Source: Corynebacterium occultum (GTDB lineage: Bacteria > Actinomycetota > Actinomycetes > Mycobacteriales > Mycobacteriaceae). Taken from it: a stretch of 64,000 nucleotides of DNA. A program made the position numbers and the translations under genes. Position 1 is the stretch's first letter; each line of letters begins with the position of its first letter. Of the stretch, positions 20,255 through 30,153 are shown one piece after another. The notes beneath the pieces were generated by a model, which searched no databases, had not been told where the DNA came from, and saw only the letters and a list, made by a program, of their open reading frames with translations. Where the stretch lies: contig NZ_CP046455.1 of the NCBI RefSeq assembly GCF_009734425.1, forward strand, positions 1,922,001-1,986,000, in the 5' to 3' direction.

Positions 20255-21508
20255 ATGAGCGAAATTGCTCAACTATTACGCCACCACCAGGCCGATCTTT
20301 CCTGGCAGCGTGAATTCTATGAGGATCTGCACGAACACCCCGAACTCTCAGGTCATGAGCAGGAGACCTCGCAGAGGATTCTCCGGGAGCTCAAACGCTT
20401 CAACTGCGAGGTTATTTCACCGATCGGTGGTTTCGGTATCGTCGCCGTATTCCGCAATGGTGAAGGACCCACCGCTCTGATGCGCGCCGACTTCGACGCC
20501 CTGCCGATCAGGGAAGAAAGCGGTGTCCCCTTCGCCTCCACGAGGGTGCGTCCCGGTGCGGATGGAAAAATGGTCGGTGTCATGCATGCCTGCGGCCACG
20601 ACATGCACACCACGGCACTGCTGGGAACCTGCGCCATCATGGATACCCACCGCGAGGCATGGCAGGGCACTTTCATCGCTCTCTTCCAGCCCTCGGAGGA
20701 AAATGCCCAGGGTGCCAATGCCATGGTCGCTGATGGTCTGGTGAATAAGGTGCCCCGCCCGGATGTCTGCCTGGGTCAGCACATCATGCCGGGCCGGGCC
20801 GGGGAGGTGCAGACCATGCCTGGCGCCCAGTTTGCCGCCTGTGACTCCATCCGCATCAAGCTTTATGGTCGCAGCGCCCATGGTTCGATGCCCCATAAAT
20901 CCATTGATCCGACGCTGATGGCTTCGATGATCGTGGTGCGCTTGCAGAGCATTGTGGCCCGAGAGGTCAGTCCGGAGGATTTCGCGGTGATTTCGGTGGG
21001 GAGTCTGCGTTCCGGCAACACCAACAACATCATTCCGGATACTGCGGAACTTGTGCTCAACTGCCGTTTCTATGACAACACCCTGAAACGTCGCATCTAT
21101 GCCGCCATCAAACGGGTGGTGTTTGCTGAGGCTGCGGCCTCCGGTGCGACGAAGGACCCGGAGATGGAGTTCTTCGCCCATGGTCCGCTGATCGACAATG
21201 ATCCTGAGGTCTTCAATACGGTGCGACCCAATTTTGACCGGGTCTTCGGGTCTGCCTCGGTGGATGCGAAACGCACCACTGTTTCGGAGGATTTCTCCAA
21301 CCTGGCGCGCGCCTTCGGTGCCCCCTACCTTTTCTGGGTGGTGGGTTGTACCCCGCAGCAGCAATGGGATAAGGCGGTGGCGGAGAACCGGGTGGAGCAG
21401 GATGTGCCGGTCAACCACATGAATAACTTCCTGCCGGAGTTCGCTCCCACGGTGGATGCCACCACCAAGGCTGGTGCCGCCGCAGCGCTCAGCTATCTCG
21501 CCAGCTGA
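20255..21508 (+). CDS. M20 family amidohydrolase (hippurate hydrolase-like)
   Basis: The 417-residue protein is a two-domain M20D metallo-amidohydrolase, the group that cleaves N-acyl amino acids, hippurate or indole-acetyl conjugates. Metal-ligand motifs are visible: MHACGHDMHTTALLG (about 110-124) and FQPSEENAQGA (about 149-159), with the dimerisation segment GRSAHGSMPHKSIDP. The ATG is preceded by AGAGGAG. A bidirectional terminator follows. Substrate not determinable. Confidence 0.9.
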   Translation: MSEIAQLLRHHQADLSWQREFYEDLHEHPELSGHEQETSQRILRELKRFNCEVISPIGGFGIVAVFRNGEGPTALMRADFDALPIREESGVPFASTRVRPGADGKMVGVMHACGHDMHTTALLGTCAIMDTHREAWQGTFIALFQPSEENAQGANAMVADGLVNKVPRPDVCLGQHIMPGRAGEVQTMPGAQFAACDSIRIKLYGRSAHGSMPHKSIDPTLMASMIVVRLQSIVAREVSPEDFAVISVGSLRSGNTNNIIPDTAELVLNCRFYDNTLKRRIYAAIKRVVFAEAAASGATKDPEMEFFAHGPLIDNDPEVFNTVRPNFDRVFGSASVDAKRTTVSEDFSNLARAFGAPYLFWVVGCTPQQQWDKAVAENRVEQDVPVNHMNNFLPEFAPTVDATTKAGAAAALSYLAS

Positions 21509-21520
21509 GCAGATCAGACT

Positions 21521-21570
21521 AAGCAAAAACCGCGGTGACCCCCTGCCCTGGGGATCACCGCGGTTTCTTT
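21521..21570. terminator. Bidirectional terminator between amidohydrolase and glgP
   Basis: A 17-bp stem with one mismatch (21527-21543 with 21550-21566) has a T-tract on both strands (TTTCTTTTG on plus, TTTTTGC on minus). It lies between convergent genes. Confidence 0.93.
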
Positions 21571-21584
21571 TGTTACTGGGTCAA

Positions 21585-24131
21585 TTAGTTGGCGTAATTG
21601 GTGATCAGACCCAGCTCAGCGGGATTGACCAGCAGCTCATGCTGGGGAACCACGCGGGCGGTATAGCTGAAGGCCCCCGGCAGATCCACGGCGAAGGCTG
21701 CGGTGTAGGACTCCTCCTCGCGGACCAGGTCGATGATCTTGCGCTGACCCTGCTCATTTGCGATCACGGCCTGAACCTTGACATCGCTGTCCTTGAGTTC
21801 GCCAAGATCAACATCGACGCTGATGACCAGCAGCTCACCGGCATCTGCTTCGGCAGCATCGGTGAAGAGGGTGCCATTGCAACGCAGGTTGTTCAGGGAG
21901 ATGCCGTGCCAGTTCTGGCGGACCTTCTGGGTCCAGGCAACGTATTCCTGGGCGATCTCATCGGAGGCGTGGATCTTGGCCTGGGCGACCACGGCGGGAC
22001 GGTAGTATTCGGTGATGTAGTCACGCACCATACGGGTGGAGGTGACCTTCGGCGAGATGGTGCTCAGGGAGCGACGGACCCATTCCAGCCAGCGGTGCGG
22101 GATGCCATCCTCGTCACGGTCGTAGAAGATCGGGGCGACAGCGTTCTCAAGCAGGTCGTAGAGGGCATGAGCCTCGAGATTGTCGCGGTAGTTCGGGTCC
22201 TCGTTCTCCACGGTCGGGATGGTCCAGCCGTGCTGCTCCTGCGGCATTTCATCCCACCATCCATCAGAGATGGACAGGGTCATGCCGCCGTTCATCACGG
22301 ACTTCATGCCGGAGGTGCCGGAGGCCTCCTGCGGGCGGATCGGGTTGTTCAGCCAGACATCGGTGCCCGAAATCAGATAGCTGGCCAGGTTGATGTCATA
22401 GTCCGGCAGGAAGAGGAAACGGTCACGTAGTCCTGCCTGGTCGGCGAAGTGGACGATCTCCTGCATCAGCTTCTTGCCCGGCATGTCATTGGGGTGTGCC
22501 TTGCCGGCGATGACGAACTGCACGGGGCGCTCCGGGTTGAGCAGGATGGAGCGCAGTCGCTCCGGGTCGCGCAGCATCAGGGTCAGACGCTTGTAGGTGG
22601 ACACGCGGCGGGCAAAGCCGACGGTGAGGATATCGCGGTCCAGCACCCGGCAGGTCCAGCCCAGCTCGGCCTCGGGGTGGCCGCGCTTGAGCCAGGACTC
22701 CTTGGTGGACTCACGGGCGACGTCGACCAGGTCGCTGCGCAGCTTATTACGCACCTCCCAGAGCTCCGTGTCGGTGACGGCATCAGCATTTTCCCAGGTA
22801 TCGGAGCTGGCCAGGTCGATATTTCCGGCCATGCGGTTGATGACCTGTGCCATTTCCGGCTTGGTCCAGGTGGGCAGGTGGACACCGTTGGTGACCGAAC
22901 CGATCGGCACCTCCTCCGGCTCATAACCCGGGTAGAGGCCGGCGAACATGTTGCGGGAGACCTGGCCGTGAAGCTTGGCCACGCCATTGGCGCGCTGGGC
23001 GGAACGCAGTCCCATGTGTGCCATGTTGAAGAGAGAGGGATCGGACTCGCGTCCTAGTTCCAGAGCCCGGTCAAGCGGGACATTCGGGACCAGTCGCTCG
23101 GTGACATAGCGGCGGACCAGGTTGATGTCGAAACGGTCGATGCCGGCAGGAACCGGGGTGTGGGTGGTGAAGATGTTGGAGGCACGCACCTGGGCGAGGG
23201 CGGCCTCGAAGTCCAGGCCCGCATCCATGCGCTCACGGATGCGCTCCAGGCTCAGGAAACCGGCGTGGCCCTCGTTGAGGTGGGCGACGCTCGGGCGGGG
23301 CAGGCCGGCGTTGTCACAGTAGGCGTTGACGGCGCGGACGCCACCGACACCGAGGACCAGCTCCTGCTTGATGCGGTGCTCAGTGTCACCGCCGTAGAGA
23401 CGGTCGGTGATATTTTTCAGGTCGTCGGAGTTGGCCTCGATGTTGGTGTCGAGCAACAGCAGCGGGACACGGCCGATATTGGCCTCCCAGAGCGCAATGA
23501 CAACCTCACGGCCCTCGGGGAGGGCAACGGTGACAGTCAGATGCTCACCCTGCGCGTCGACCACCGGGGAGACCGGCAGATCAGCGGGGTTGTGGTAGGA
23601 GTAGGTCTCCTGCTGCCAGCCATCACTGGTCAGGGACTGGGTGAAGTAACCGTGGGTGTAGAGCAGCCCCACGCCGATCAGCGGCAGGCCCAGGTCGGAG
23701 GCAGACTTCAGGTGGTCGCCGGCCAGGACGCCGAGACCACCGGAGTAGATCGGCAGGGAGGGATGGATACCGAATTCCATGGAGAAGTAGGCCACTGCCG
23801 GGTCGGTGGGACCCAGGTCGCCTTCACCGTTGAGGGTTTGCTGGTACCAGAGCCCGGAGCTCTGGTAGTCCTCGAGCTCAGCGAGCTCCTTCTCAATGCG
23901 GGAACGGAAGTCGGAATCCTCAGCAAGCTCGAAGAGGCGGGAGGCCGGGACCTTCGCCAGCAGGGCCTTCGGGGTCTCCTCGGCCTCTTCCCAGCGGATA
24001 GGGTCGATGTCCCGGAACAGCTCCCGGGTTTCTCGACGCCAGGACCAGCGCAGGTTCATGGCGAGGCGCTCAAGGCCAGCGAGTTCCGCAGGCAGGTTAG
24101 TACGGACGTTAACGGTTCCAGAGTAATTCAC
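21585..24131 (-). CDS. glgP: Alpha-glucan phosphorylase
   Basis: GlgP phosphorolyses alpha-1,4-glucans to glucose-1-phosphate. The 848-residue protein belongs to the subgroup with a DUF3417 N-terminus (LAGLERLAMNLRWSW, about residues 17-31). The pyridoxal-phosphate lysine lies in EASGTSGMKSVMNGG. YFSMEFGIHPSLPIYSGGLG is the conserved glucan-site segment. The GTG start has AAGGGA directly before it, which is tight spacing, but no better start exists. It corresponds to one of two C. glutamicum phosphorylases, the copy beside pyk. It works with GlgX in glycogen breakdown. Confidence 0.94.
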   Translation of the reverse strand: MNYSGTVNVRTNLPAELAGLERLAMNLRWSWRRETRELFRDIDPIRWEEAEETPKALLAKVPASRLFELAEDSDFRSRIEKELAELEDYQSSGLWYQQTLNGEGDLGPTDPAVAYFSMEFGIHPSLPIYSGGLGVLAGDHLKSASDLGLPLIGVGLLYTHGYFTQSLTSDGWQQETYSYHNPADLPVSPVVDAQGEHLTVTVALPEGREVVIALWEANIGRVPLLLLDTNIEANSDDLKNITDRLYGGDTEHRIKQELVLGVGGVRAVNAYCDNAGLPRPSVAHLNEGHAGFLSLERIRERMDAGLDFEAALAQVRASNIFTTHTPVPAGIDRFDINLVRRYVTERLVPNVPLDRALELGRESDPSLFNMAHMGLRSAQRANGVAKLHGQVSRNMFAGLYPGYEPEEVPIGSVTNGVHLPTWTKPEMAQVINRMAGNIDLASSDTWENADAVTDTELWEVRNKLRSDLVDVARESTKESWLKRGHPEAELGWTCRVLDRDILTVGFARRVSTYKRLTLMLRDPERLRSILLNPERPVQFVIAGKAHPNDMPGKKLMQEIVHFADQAGLRDRFLFLPDYDINLASYLISGTDVWLNNPIRPQEASGTSGMKSVMNGGMTLSISDGWWDEMPQEQHGWTIPTVENEDPNYRDNLEAHALYDLLENAVAPIFYDRDEDGIPHRWLEWVRRSLSTISPKVTSTRMVRDYITEYYRPAVVAQAKIHASDEIAQEYVAWTQKVRQNWHGISLNNLRCNGTLFTDAAEADAGELLVISVDVDLGELKDSDVKVQAVIANEQGQRKIIDLVREEESYTAAFAVDLPGAFSYTARVVPQHELLVNPAELGLITNYAN

Positions 24132-24256
24132 TCCCTTAAGGTAAGCGCCCGTGATCAGTTCCGCTACCGATATCGAAAAGTCAGCCCCGAAGGGTATCTC
24201 ATCAGGCCCGAGGAAAAATACCCGGAACGCATAAAATGGCCTCTAAACAAGGCAGA

Positions 24257-24301
24257 ACCCCGCCAGGAACAGGAAGTTCACTCTCCTGTTTCTGGCGGGG
24301 T
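24257..24301 (-). terminator. Intrinsic terminator of pyk
   Basis: An 18-bp stem with one G-T pair (24257-24274 with 24284-24301) is followed on the minus strand by a T-rich stretch (TCTGCCTTGTTT). It lies about 55 bases after the pyk stop. Confidence 0.88.
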
Positions 24302-24354
24302 CAGAGACTGGCGCCACAGTGGCGGCAGATGCCGGAAAGGTGCGCGGCCCTGAT

Positions 24355-25782
24355 CTAGGGCTTGGCCACGTTCACATCCTCACCGAGCAGGTGGACGTGG
24401 ATCATGTTGGTGTTGCCCGAGACTCCGGGCGGGGTACCTGCGACGACAACCATCATGTCATCCTCCTGGTACTCCTCCATGGCCAGCAGGGCCCGGTCGA
24501 CCTCTGCCATCATGCCGTCGGTGTCCTGGACCTGTGGGCAGAGGAAAGTCTCTGCACCCCAGGTCAGGGACAGCTGGGAACGCACTGCCTGGTCCGGGGT
24601 GAACACCAGCAACGGCAGCTGGGAATGCAGTCGTGCCACGCGGCGGGCGGTGTCACCGGAGGTGGTGAAGGCGACCAGTGCCTTGGCATTGAGACGCTCT
24701 GCGATATCGCGTGCCGAATAGGAGATCACACCGCGCTTGGTGCGCGGGATGTGGTTCAGGGAGGGCACGTGACCGTCGGTTTCAGCGTGCTTGACGATGC
24801 GGGCCATGGTGCGGACCACATTGCCCGGATCCTTGCCCACCGAGGTCTCACCGGAGAGCATCACTGCGTCAGCGCCGTCGAGAACCGCATTGGCGACATC
24901 CGAAGCCTCGGCGCGGGTCGGGCGGGAGTTCTCAATCATGGAGTCGAGCATCTGGGTGGCCACGATGACCGGCTTGGCGTTTTCGCGGGCGATCTGGATG
25001 GCACGCTTCTGCACCAGCGGAACCTGCTCCAGCGGAACCTCCACGCCGAGGTCACCACGAGCCACCATGATGGCGTCAAAGGCCAGGACGATGGACTCGA
25101 GTGCATCAACGGCCTCCGGCTTCTCCAGCTTGGCGATCACCGGGACGCGGCGCCCCTCCTCATCCATGATCTCGCGGACGAGTTCGACATCCGCCGGGGA
25201 ACGGACGAAGGAGAGTGCGATGAAGTCGACACCCAGCTTCAGTGCGAAACGGAGGTCCTTCTTGTCCTTATCGGACAGGGCCGGGACGGAGATGTCCATA
25301 CCGGGCAGGGAAACACCCTTGTTATTGGAGACGGGGCCGCCCTCGGTGACCTCGCAGACGACGTCATTGCCGTCTACCTCGATGCAGACCAGCCCGACCT
25401 TGCCGTCATCGACGAGCAGGCGGTCACCGGGCTTGGCGTCCCGGGCGAGGTTCTTATAAGTGGTGGACACCCGGTCATGGGTGCCTTCAACGTCATCGAC
25501 GGTGATCCGGACGGTCTCACCGTTCTCCCAGACAGTGGCACCTTCCTTGAAACGGCCGAGGCGGATCTTCGGGCCCTGCAGGTCTGCGAGGATGCCCACC
25601 GCTTTACCAGTTTCATCGGAGGCCTCACGGACCCACTGGTAGTTCTGCTCATGATCCGGGTGGTCACCATGCGAGAAGTTAAGGCGGGCAACATTCATTC
25701 CCGAGTGAACCAACCCCAGGATGCCCTCCTTGCTGGCAACGGCCGGGCCCAGGGTACAAACGATCTTTGTTCTTCTATCCAC
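24355..25782 (-). CDS. pyk: Pyruvate kinase
   Basis: Pyruvate kinase makes pyruvate and ATP from phosphoenolpyruvate. The 475-residue protein begins MDRRTKIVCTLGPA and shows GMNVARLNFSHG, the active-site segment PVIAKLEKPEAVDAL with its catalytic Lys, and MVARGDLGVEVPLEQVP. ATQMLDSMIENSRPTRAE forms the K+/Mg2+ region. The start is GTG 25782, with AGG about ten bases upstream. It is flanked by terminators, so it is transcribed alone. Confidence 0.97.
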   Translation of the reverse strand: MDRRTKIVCTLGPAVASKEGILGLVHSGMNVARLNFSHGDHPDHEQNYQWVREASDETGKAVGILADLQGPKIRLGRFKEGATVWENGETVRITVDDVEGTHDRVSTTYKNLARDAKPGDRLLVDDGKVGLVCIEVDGNDVVCEVTEGGPVSNNKGVSLPGMDISVPALSDKDKKDLRFALKLGVDFIALSFVRSPADVELVREIMDEEGRRVPVIAKLEKPEAVDALESIVLAFDAIMVARGDLGVEVPLEQVPLVQKRAIQIARENAKPVIVATQMLDSMIENSRPTRAEASDVANAVLDGADAVMLSGETSVGKDPGNVVRTMARIVKHAETDGHVPSLNHIPRTKRGVISYSARDIAERLNAKALVAFTTSGDTARRVARLHSQLPLLVFTPDQAVRSQLSLTWGAETFLCPQVQDTDGMMAEVDRALLAMEEYQEDDMMVVVAGTPPGVSGNTNMIHVHLLGEDVNVAKP

Positions 25783-26106
25783 GATCTACAACCTCATCCT
25801 TCAGTCGTGTTTTTCGGGCCACGATTCCGCCCAGATAGTCAGTATGTGCCCGATCGGGTGACTTTCCACCGAGTTCCCTCGGTTTCCAGTTCACATAGGG
25901 GGGCGCGAACGGACACGTGACTCCCAAACTACTCTTGTTTGCCCGTCTTATCTCTTTCAGCATTTTTCGGGACGGAAACACTGCCGAAACCATAGTCTGG
26001 GTCAATACTAAACCCCACGGAGCAAAATGATCACATCATTACTCTGTGGGGGTTTGATTCAGCTTTGCCCGATGCTCTCCGGAATCGGCCCAGCCTCAGG
26101 TGAAGA
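25783..26106 (-). promoter_or_regulatory. pyk upstream region with two palindromes
   Basis: This 324-base gap holds the pyk promoter and the lgt terminator. Two palindromes stand out: CCCGATCGGG (25849-25858) and ACCGAG-TTCC-CTCGGT (25868-25883). They lie 67-101 bases upstream of the pyk start. They could be operator sites or leader hairpins; I cannot name a regulator. A 76-codon frame crossing the gap looks non-coding. Confidence 0.4.
26010..26055 (-). terminator. Probable terminator of lgt
   Basis: A near-perfect stem (AAACCCCA arm at 26010-26017 with TGGGGGTTT at 26046-26054) encloses a second small stem ATGAT/ATCAT. The minus strand continues TTTAGTATT. It lies about 50 bases after the lgt stop. 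Confidence 0.7.
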
Positions 26107-27150
26107 CTATTTGGAGTCCTCGGAACCTGGTTGCTCCGGTGTGGTGTTCCCTGGCTCCCCGGCTGCGGTGGGCTTCTTCAACGCTGTGCGGCCGCCCGCG
26201 GCACCGTGGGCCTTCTCACCAGCGGAGACTTCAGTGCTCCCCTCCCCCGAAGCAGCTGCCTCAGCGGAGCCCGCCTTAAGGCGCCCGGGCCTGATCTGGC
26301 GGACCTCCGCCTCGCTTTCCCTGCCCTTGGGCAACATCAGGAAGATGATCACCGCAGCGATGAAGACCACCACCGAGACGATGGTGTTGACCCTCATGCC
26401 GAAGATCAGGGTTGCGGCATCGGAACGCATCAATTCGATCCAGAACCGACCCAGGGTGTAGCCGGCGACATAGAGGGCGAAGAGACGTCCGTGGCCGATC
26501 CGGAAGCGGCGGTCCAGCCAGATCAGCAGCACGAAAATCAGCACATTCCACAACAGCTCATAAAGGAAAGTGGGGTGCACCGTGGCCAGGACCTCCCCGG
26601 TGGAGCGCCCATTGAGGGGGGCGGGATCCCCATTCGCGTCCACCCGGTAGTAGATCTCCAGGGCCCAGGGCACATCGGTTTCCCGGCCGTAGATCTCCTG
26701 GTTGAACCAGTTCCCCAGGCGGCCGATGGCCTGCGCCAGGATGATGCCGGGGGCGATCGCATCAGCGAAGGGCCCCAGCTTGAGCCCCTTATAACGGAAG
26801 AGTGCCCAGACCGCCAGACCGCCGAGCGCCACCGCACCCCAGATACCGAGGCCACCGGCGGTGATATTCAGGGCGTTCATGGGGTTGCAGCCATCACAGA
26901 AGTACTTGTCATAATCCGTGATGACGTGGTACAACCGACCACCGATGATGCCGGCCGGGATGGCCACAATGGCCGCGTCCCAGACCATCTCACCATCACC
27001 GCCCCGGGCGACATAGCGTCGGTGGGTCAACCACAACGCGACGAGCATGCCCGCAATGATGGAGAGGGCGTAACCGCGGAGCGGAATGGGCCCCAGCTGC
27101 CAGACACCTTGGGCCGGGGAGGGAATATTTGCCAGATAGTCGACGTGCAC
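26107..27150 (-). CDS. lgt: Prolipoprotein diacylglyceryl transferase
   Basis: Lgt attaches diacylglycerol to the lipobox cysteine of prolipoproteins at the cytoplasmic membrane. The 347-residue protein has about seven membrane segments and the Lgt signature region [18 protein letters not shown] with the essential Arg and Asn. [11 protein letters not shown] is also conserved. A 75-residue hydrophilic Ala/Glu-rich tail follows the last helix and is longer than in E. coli. The GTG start (GTG CAC GTC GAC) is the only good one. It would act on the lipoprotein encoded at 39498-40211. Confidence 0.96.
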   Translation of the reverse strand: MHVDYLANIPSPAQGVWQLGPIPLRGYALSIIAGMLVALWLTHRRYVARGGDGEMVWDAAIVAIPAGIIGGRLYHVITDYDKYFCDGCNPMNALNITAGGLGIWGAVALGGLAVWALFRYKGLKLGPFADAIAPGIILAQAIGRLGNWFNQEIYGRETDVPWALEIYYRVDANGDPAPLNGRSTGEVLATVHPTFLYELLWNVLIFVLLIWLDRRFRIGHGRLFALYVAGYTLGRFWIELMRSDAATLIFGMRVNTIVSVVVFIAAVIIFLMLPKGRESEAEVRQIRPGRLKAGSAEAAASGEGSTEVSAGEKAHGAAGGRTALKKPTAAGEPGNTTPEQPGSEDSK

Positions 27151-27194
27151 CCTCCCAGTCTGCCTGATGCTCCCCGCCGCCGCGAGGGCGGGGG

Positions 27195-28031
27195 TCAGGC
27201 GATGTGCGACTCCGGGGGTCGACGCCCCGGGCAGGAGGGGTGCTGCCCGGTGGCCACCAGGGTGCGGGTCAGGCTACCTGGGGTGTCAGAGGTCATCAGG
27301 CGTTCTCCGATGACCACCGCATCCGCGCCGGCGGCGGCATAGGAGAGCAACTCCGCCGGGGAACTGACCCCGGACATGGCGACCCGGATGTTTTCCGCGG
27401 GAAGCAGGGGCACGATCTCAGCGAAGGCCGCACGGTTGATTTCCACCCCACCGAGGCGGCGGGCGTTCACCCCGATCAACCGGGCTCCCAGGGCGACGGC
27501 AATCTCTGCCTCAGCGGGGGTACGGACCTCCAGCATGGCGAGCATTCCCAGGGATTCGATGCGATCGAAGAGGGACTCCATGCGGTGCTGATCCAGCATC
27601 GCAACCTGCAGCGGAACCACATCCGCCCCATGGAAACGGGCCTCGTGGATCTGGTAGGGATCCACAATCAGATCACGGCAGATGATCGGCACCGACACCG
27701 CATCATGGGCCGCTGCCATGTCGCTGAGGGAACCCTGGTGATACAGGCGGTCGGTGTGGCAGGCGATCAGACTCGCCCCACCCTTCTCGAACTCCCGTGC
27801 CAGATCCGGAATGGACGCCACCTCGGCGATCGGCCCACGGCCCGGGATCGCCCGTTTGATCTCGGCGATCACCCCACAACCACGGGACAGCAGCGCTGAA
27901 ACGGCATCCCGAGCGGGATCGACGCTCCGGGAAAGTGCCTTGATCTCCTTGAATGGAACCACTGCTTCCCTGGCCGCCACATCTTGAGTGACCTCAGCAA
28001 GGATTCGTTCCACGTGCGCTGCTGCGTTCAT
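27195..28031 (-). CDS. trpC: Indole-3-glycerol-phosphate synthase homologue with altered active site
   Basis: The 278-residue protein aligns along its whole length with actinobacterial TrpC, and position (TIGR02234 gene, trpC, lgt) is that of the mycobacterial gene. IGPS closes the indole ring in tryptophan synthesis. Glu57, Lys59, Glu168, Asn189 and Ser220 of the TIM-barrel site are kept. However the catalytic Lys of the KDF motif is Arg119 (CRDLIVD), the Glu before the last Ser is Met219 (AMSGV), and ASPSxG has become AIPGRG. Activity as IGPS is therefore doubtful. trpB and trpA, normally next, are absent. A terminator separates it from the upstream gene, so it has its own promoter. ATG 28031 is preceded by GCAGGG. 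Confidence 0.85.
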   Translation of the reverse strand: MNAAAHVERILAEVTQDVAAREAVVPFKEIKALSRSVDPARDAVSALLSRGCGVIAEIKRAIPGRGPIAEVASIPDLAREFEKGGASLIACHTDRLYHQGSLSDMAAAHDAVSVPIICRDLIVDPYQIHEARFHGADVVPLQVAMLDQHRMESLFDRIESLGMLAMLEVRTPAEAEIAVALGARLIGVNARRLGGVEINRAAFAEIVPLLPAENIRVAMSGVSSPAELLSYAAAGADAVVIGERLMTSDTPGSLTRTLVATGQHPSCPGRRPPESHIA

Positions 28032-28117
28032 GATTACCCTGCTTCCACTCTCAGCCAATCGTGATTCAGACCACGTCAAGCTCATATCCTCAAGGCTATC
28101 CAATGCCACTGGACACA

Positions 28118-28163
28118 AAGAAATCGGGGCTGAAAAAAGGTGGTACCCTCTTCCAGCCCCGAT
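28118..28163 (-). terminator. Terminator after the TIGR02234 gene
   Basis: A perfect 10-bp stem (28123-28132 with 28154-28163) is followed on the minus strand by TTTCTTTG. It uncouples the trpC homologue from the his-side genes. Confidence 0.85.
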
Positions 28164-28221
28164 GCCCGGCTTCTTCAGTACAGCCGGTGTCCGGGCGCGA
28201 TAATCCCGATACCCCCGAAGA

Positions 28222-28899
28222 TCAGTTCCCCCGGGGCTTCTCCCCCGGTAGGTCATCGGTGGGATCGATGTCTGCATCGAGCGCGTCCCACATCACCCGA
28301 CCAGAATCCGGGGTGGACTTCAGATCATCCACGATCCGGGCCTCACGGTTGCGCTTACGTTCGTACTTGTTCAGCTGGGCGGAATCCTGGCCGGGTTTGA
28401 CCGCCAGCATCACCCCACCGAAAAGCGCCAGAGCGCAACCGATCATCGCCACCACAGGACCAGAGCTGAGAACCTGGAGATCCACCAGCTCCGCCCATTC
28501 CGAGAGCACCGCAGTGTCACTGGCCCGTTGGCTGGACTGCGCGGAGGTGAGGATGGTTCGGGCCCGTTCCGCATCCGGTTCTCCGGCCAACAGGTTCAGC
28601 GGCGCCCAGCTGGCCCCCACGGCAGCCAGAGCCCCGACGATGCCGACCACGCGACGGCCGATCCGGCGAAGCGCGAAACCCGCAACGCAGGCCGCCAGGA
28701 GAAGCAGCGTCACCGCGGTGGCCTCGGTGGACCAGGTGGCCCCGACGATATCGTGGCTGAGTGCGCCGGACTTGTCGTCGAAGGCCTCGACACGGAGCCA
28801 GCTCATCCGGGAGGCCCCCCACAGAACGAGGGCTCCCAACCCCAGCAACAGCGCCGCAATCCGGGAATTCCGGCGGTCAGGGGCAGTTGTGGTACTCAC
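28222..28899 (-). CDS. Trp-region conserved membrane protein (TIGR02234)
   Basis: The 225-residue protein has four hydrophobic segments (about 14-32, 58-78, 84-102 and 146-168) and a charged C-terminal tail of about 55 residues. It fits the actinobacterial TIGR02234 family, whose gene lies between trpE and trpC in mycobacteria (Rv1610). Function unknown. Here trpE is missing and the gene follows hisI, so it is a leftover of the trp part of the cluster that has been retained. Confidence 0.8.
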   Translation of the reverse strand: MSTTTAPDRRNSRIAALLLGLGALVLWGASRMSWLRVEAFDDKSGALSHDIVGATWSTEATAVTLLLLAACVAGFALRRIGRRVVGIVGALAAVGASWAPLNLLAGEPDAERARTILTSAQSSQRASDTAVLSEWAELVDLQVLSSGPVVAMIGCALALFGGVMLAVKPGQDSAQLNKYERKRNREARIVDDLKSTPDSGRVMWDALDADIDPTDDLPGEKPRGN

Positions 28900-28948
28900 A
28901 GATGATTCCTTCCGTACTGCATGTGCGGGACTGCTTCAACCACAATAT

Positions 28949-29329
28949 TCAGAGCAGCTGATCAGCATCGAAGCAGGTGCGGTCACCGGTGTGGCAGGCA
29001 CCGCCGACCTGGTTGACCTTGAGCAGGAGGGTGTCCCCATCACAGTCCAGGCGAACCTCGGTGACCTCCTGGGTGTGACCGGAGGTCAACCCCTTGATCC
29101 AGTACTCACCGCGGGAACGGGAGTAGTAGGTGCCGCGGCGGGTCGCCAGGGTGTAGGCCAGGGCATGCTGATCCATCCAGGCCATCATCAGCACCTCACC
29201 GCTACCTGCGGCCTGCACCACCGCCGGCACCAGACCAGCTTCATTGGGCTTGAGCCGGGCGGCGATCACCGGATCCAGTTCGAACCCGGAGGGGTCATCG
29301 ATCACCGGGTCCATTCCGGTCTCGCTCAC
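28949..29329 (-). CDS. hisI: Phosphoribosyl-AMP cyclohydrolase
   Basis: HisI opens the adenine ring of PR-AMP, the third step of histidine synthesis. The 126-residue monofunctional enzyme shows [32 protein letters not shown] and the zinc-binding [11 protein letters not shown] and [12 protein letters not shown]. The GTG start overlaps the hisF stop (GTGA), so they are coupled. HisE, fused to HisI in enteric bacteria, is not here; hisG and hisE must lie elsewhere. Confidence 0.97.
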   Translation of the reverse strand: MSETGMDPVIDDPSGFELDPVIAARLKPNEAGLVPAVVQAAGSGEVLMMAWMDQHALAYTLATRRGTYYSRSRGEYWIKGLTSGHTQEVTEVRLDCDGDTLLLKVNQVGGACHTGDRTCFDADQLL

Positions 29330-30102
29330 TGGCGTACCTCATAACCCGCGTCAGCGAGTGCCTGCTTGACTTCACGGATGGAGACCTCGCCGAAGTGGAA
29401 GATGCTGGCCGCGAGCACGGCGTCGGCACCTGCAGCGACAGCGGGCGGAAAGTGCTCCGCCTTACCGGCACCACCGGAGGCGATCACCGGTACGGAAACC
29501 ACCGCACGGACCTTCTCCAGCAGTTCGATGTCGAAACCGTTCTTGGTGCCGTCACCATCCATGGAGTTGAGCAAGATCTCACCCACCCCGAGTTCCTCAC
29601 CGCGACAGGCCCATTCAATGGCGTCCAGGCCTGCGGAGCGGGTGCCACCGTGGGTGGTCACCTCAAAACCGGAGGGCTGCGGGGTTCCATTCTCGGGGAC
29701 ACGGCGGGCGTCGACGCTGAGGACGATGCACTGCGCCCCGAAACGCTCAGCGAGCTCGGTGAGCAGTTCCGGACGGGCGATGGCGGAGCTGTTGACGGAG
29801 ACCTTGTCGGCACCGGCACGCAGCAACTGGTCAACATCTTCGACGCTGCGGACACCCCCGCCCACGGTCAGCGGGATGAAGACCTGTTCGGCGGTGCGAC
29901 GCACCACCTCGAGCATGGTTCCCCGGCCTTCCTTGGAGGCACTGACATCGAGGAAGGTGAGCTCATCCGCCCCCTCCTCGTTGTAGCGCTTGGCCAGCTC
30001 CACCGGATCACCGGCATCGCGGAGGTTCTCGAAATTGACGCCCTTGACCACTCGGCCATTGTCGACATCGAGACACGGGATTACGCGGACTGCGACTGCC
30101 AT
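29326..30102 (-). CDS. hisF: Imidazole glycerol phosphate synthase, cyclase subunit
   Basis: HisF pairs with HisH to make IGP and AICAR from PRFAR and ammonia. The 258-residue TIM barrel begins [21 protein letters not shown], with the catalytic Asp in CLDVD and the second in [33 protein letters not shown] and the phosphate-binding [12 protein letters not shown] are typical. A GGGAGC ribosome site precedes the ATG. Confidence 0.97.
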   Translation of the reverse strand: MAVAVRVIPCLDVDNGRVVKGVNFENLRDAGDPVELAKRYNEEGADELTFLDVSASKEGRGTMLEVVRRTAEQVFIPLTVGGGVRSVEDVDQLLRAGADKVSVNSSAIARPELLTELAERFGAQCIVLSVDARRVPENGTPQPSGFEVTTHGGTRSAGLDAIEWACRGEELGVGEILLNSMDGDGTKNGFDIELLEKVRAVVSVPVIASGGAGKAEHFPPAVAAGADAVLAASIFHFGEVSIREVKQALADAGYEVRQ

Positions 30103-30153
30103 GAGGTGTCGCTCCCCTTTCCACTGGAATCTAGTTGCCTGTTCACCAGGGTT

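Noticed and set aside
25775..26005. 76-codon minus-strand frame in front of pyk
   Set aside because: It runs into the pyk start in another frame, covers the presumed promoter and palindromes and has no ribosome site.
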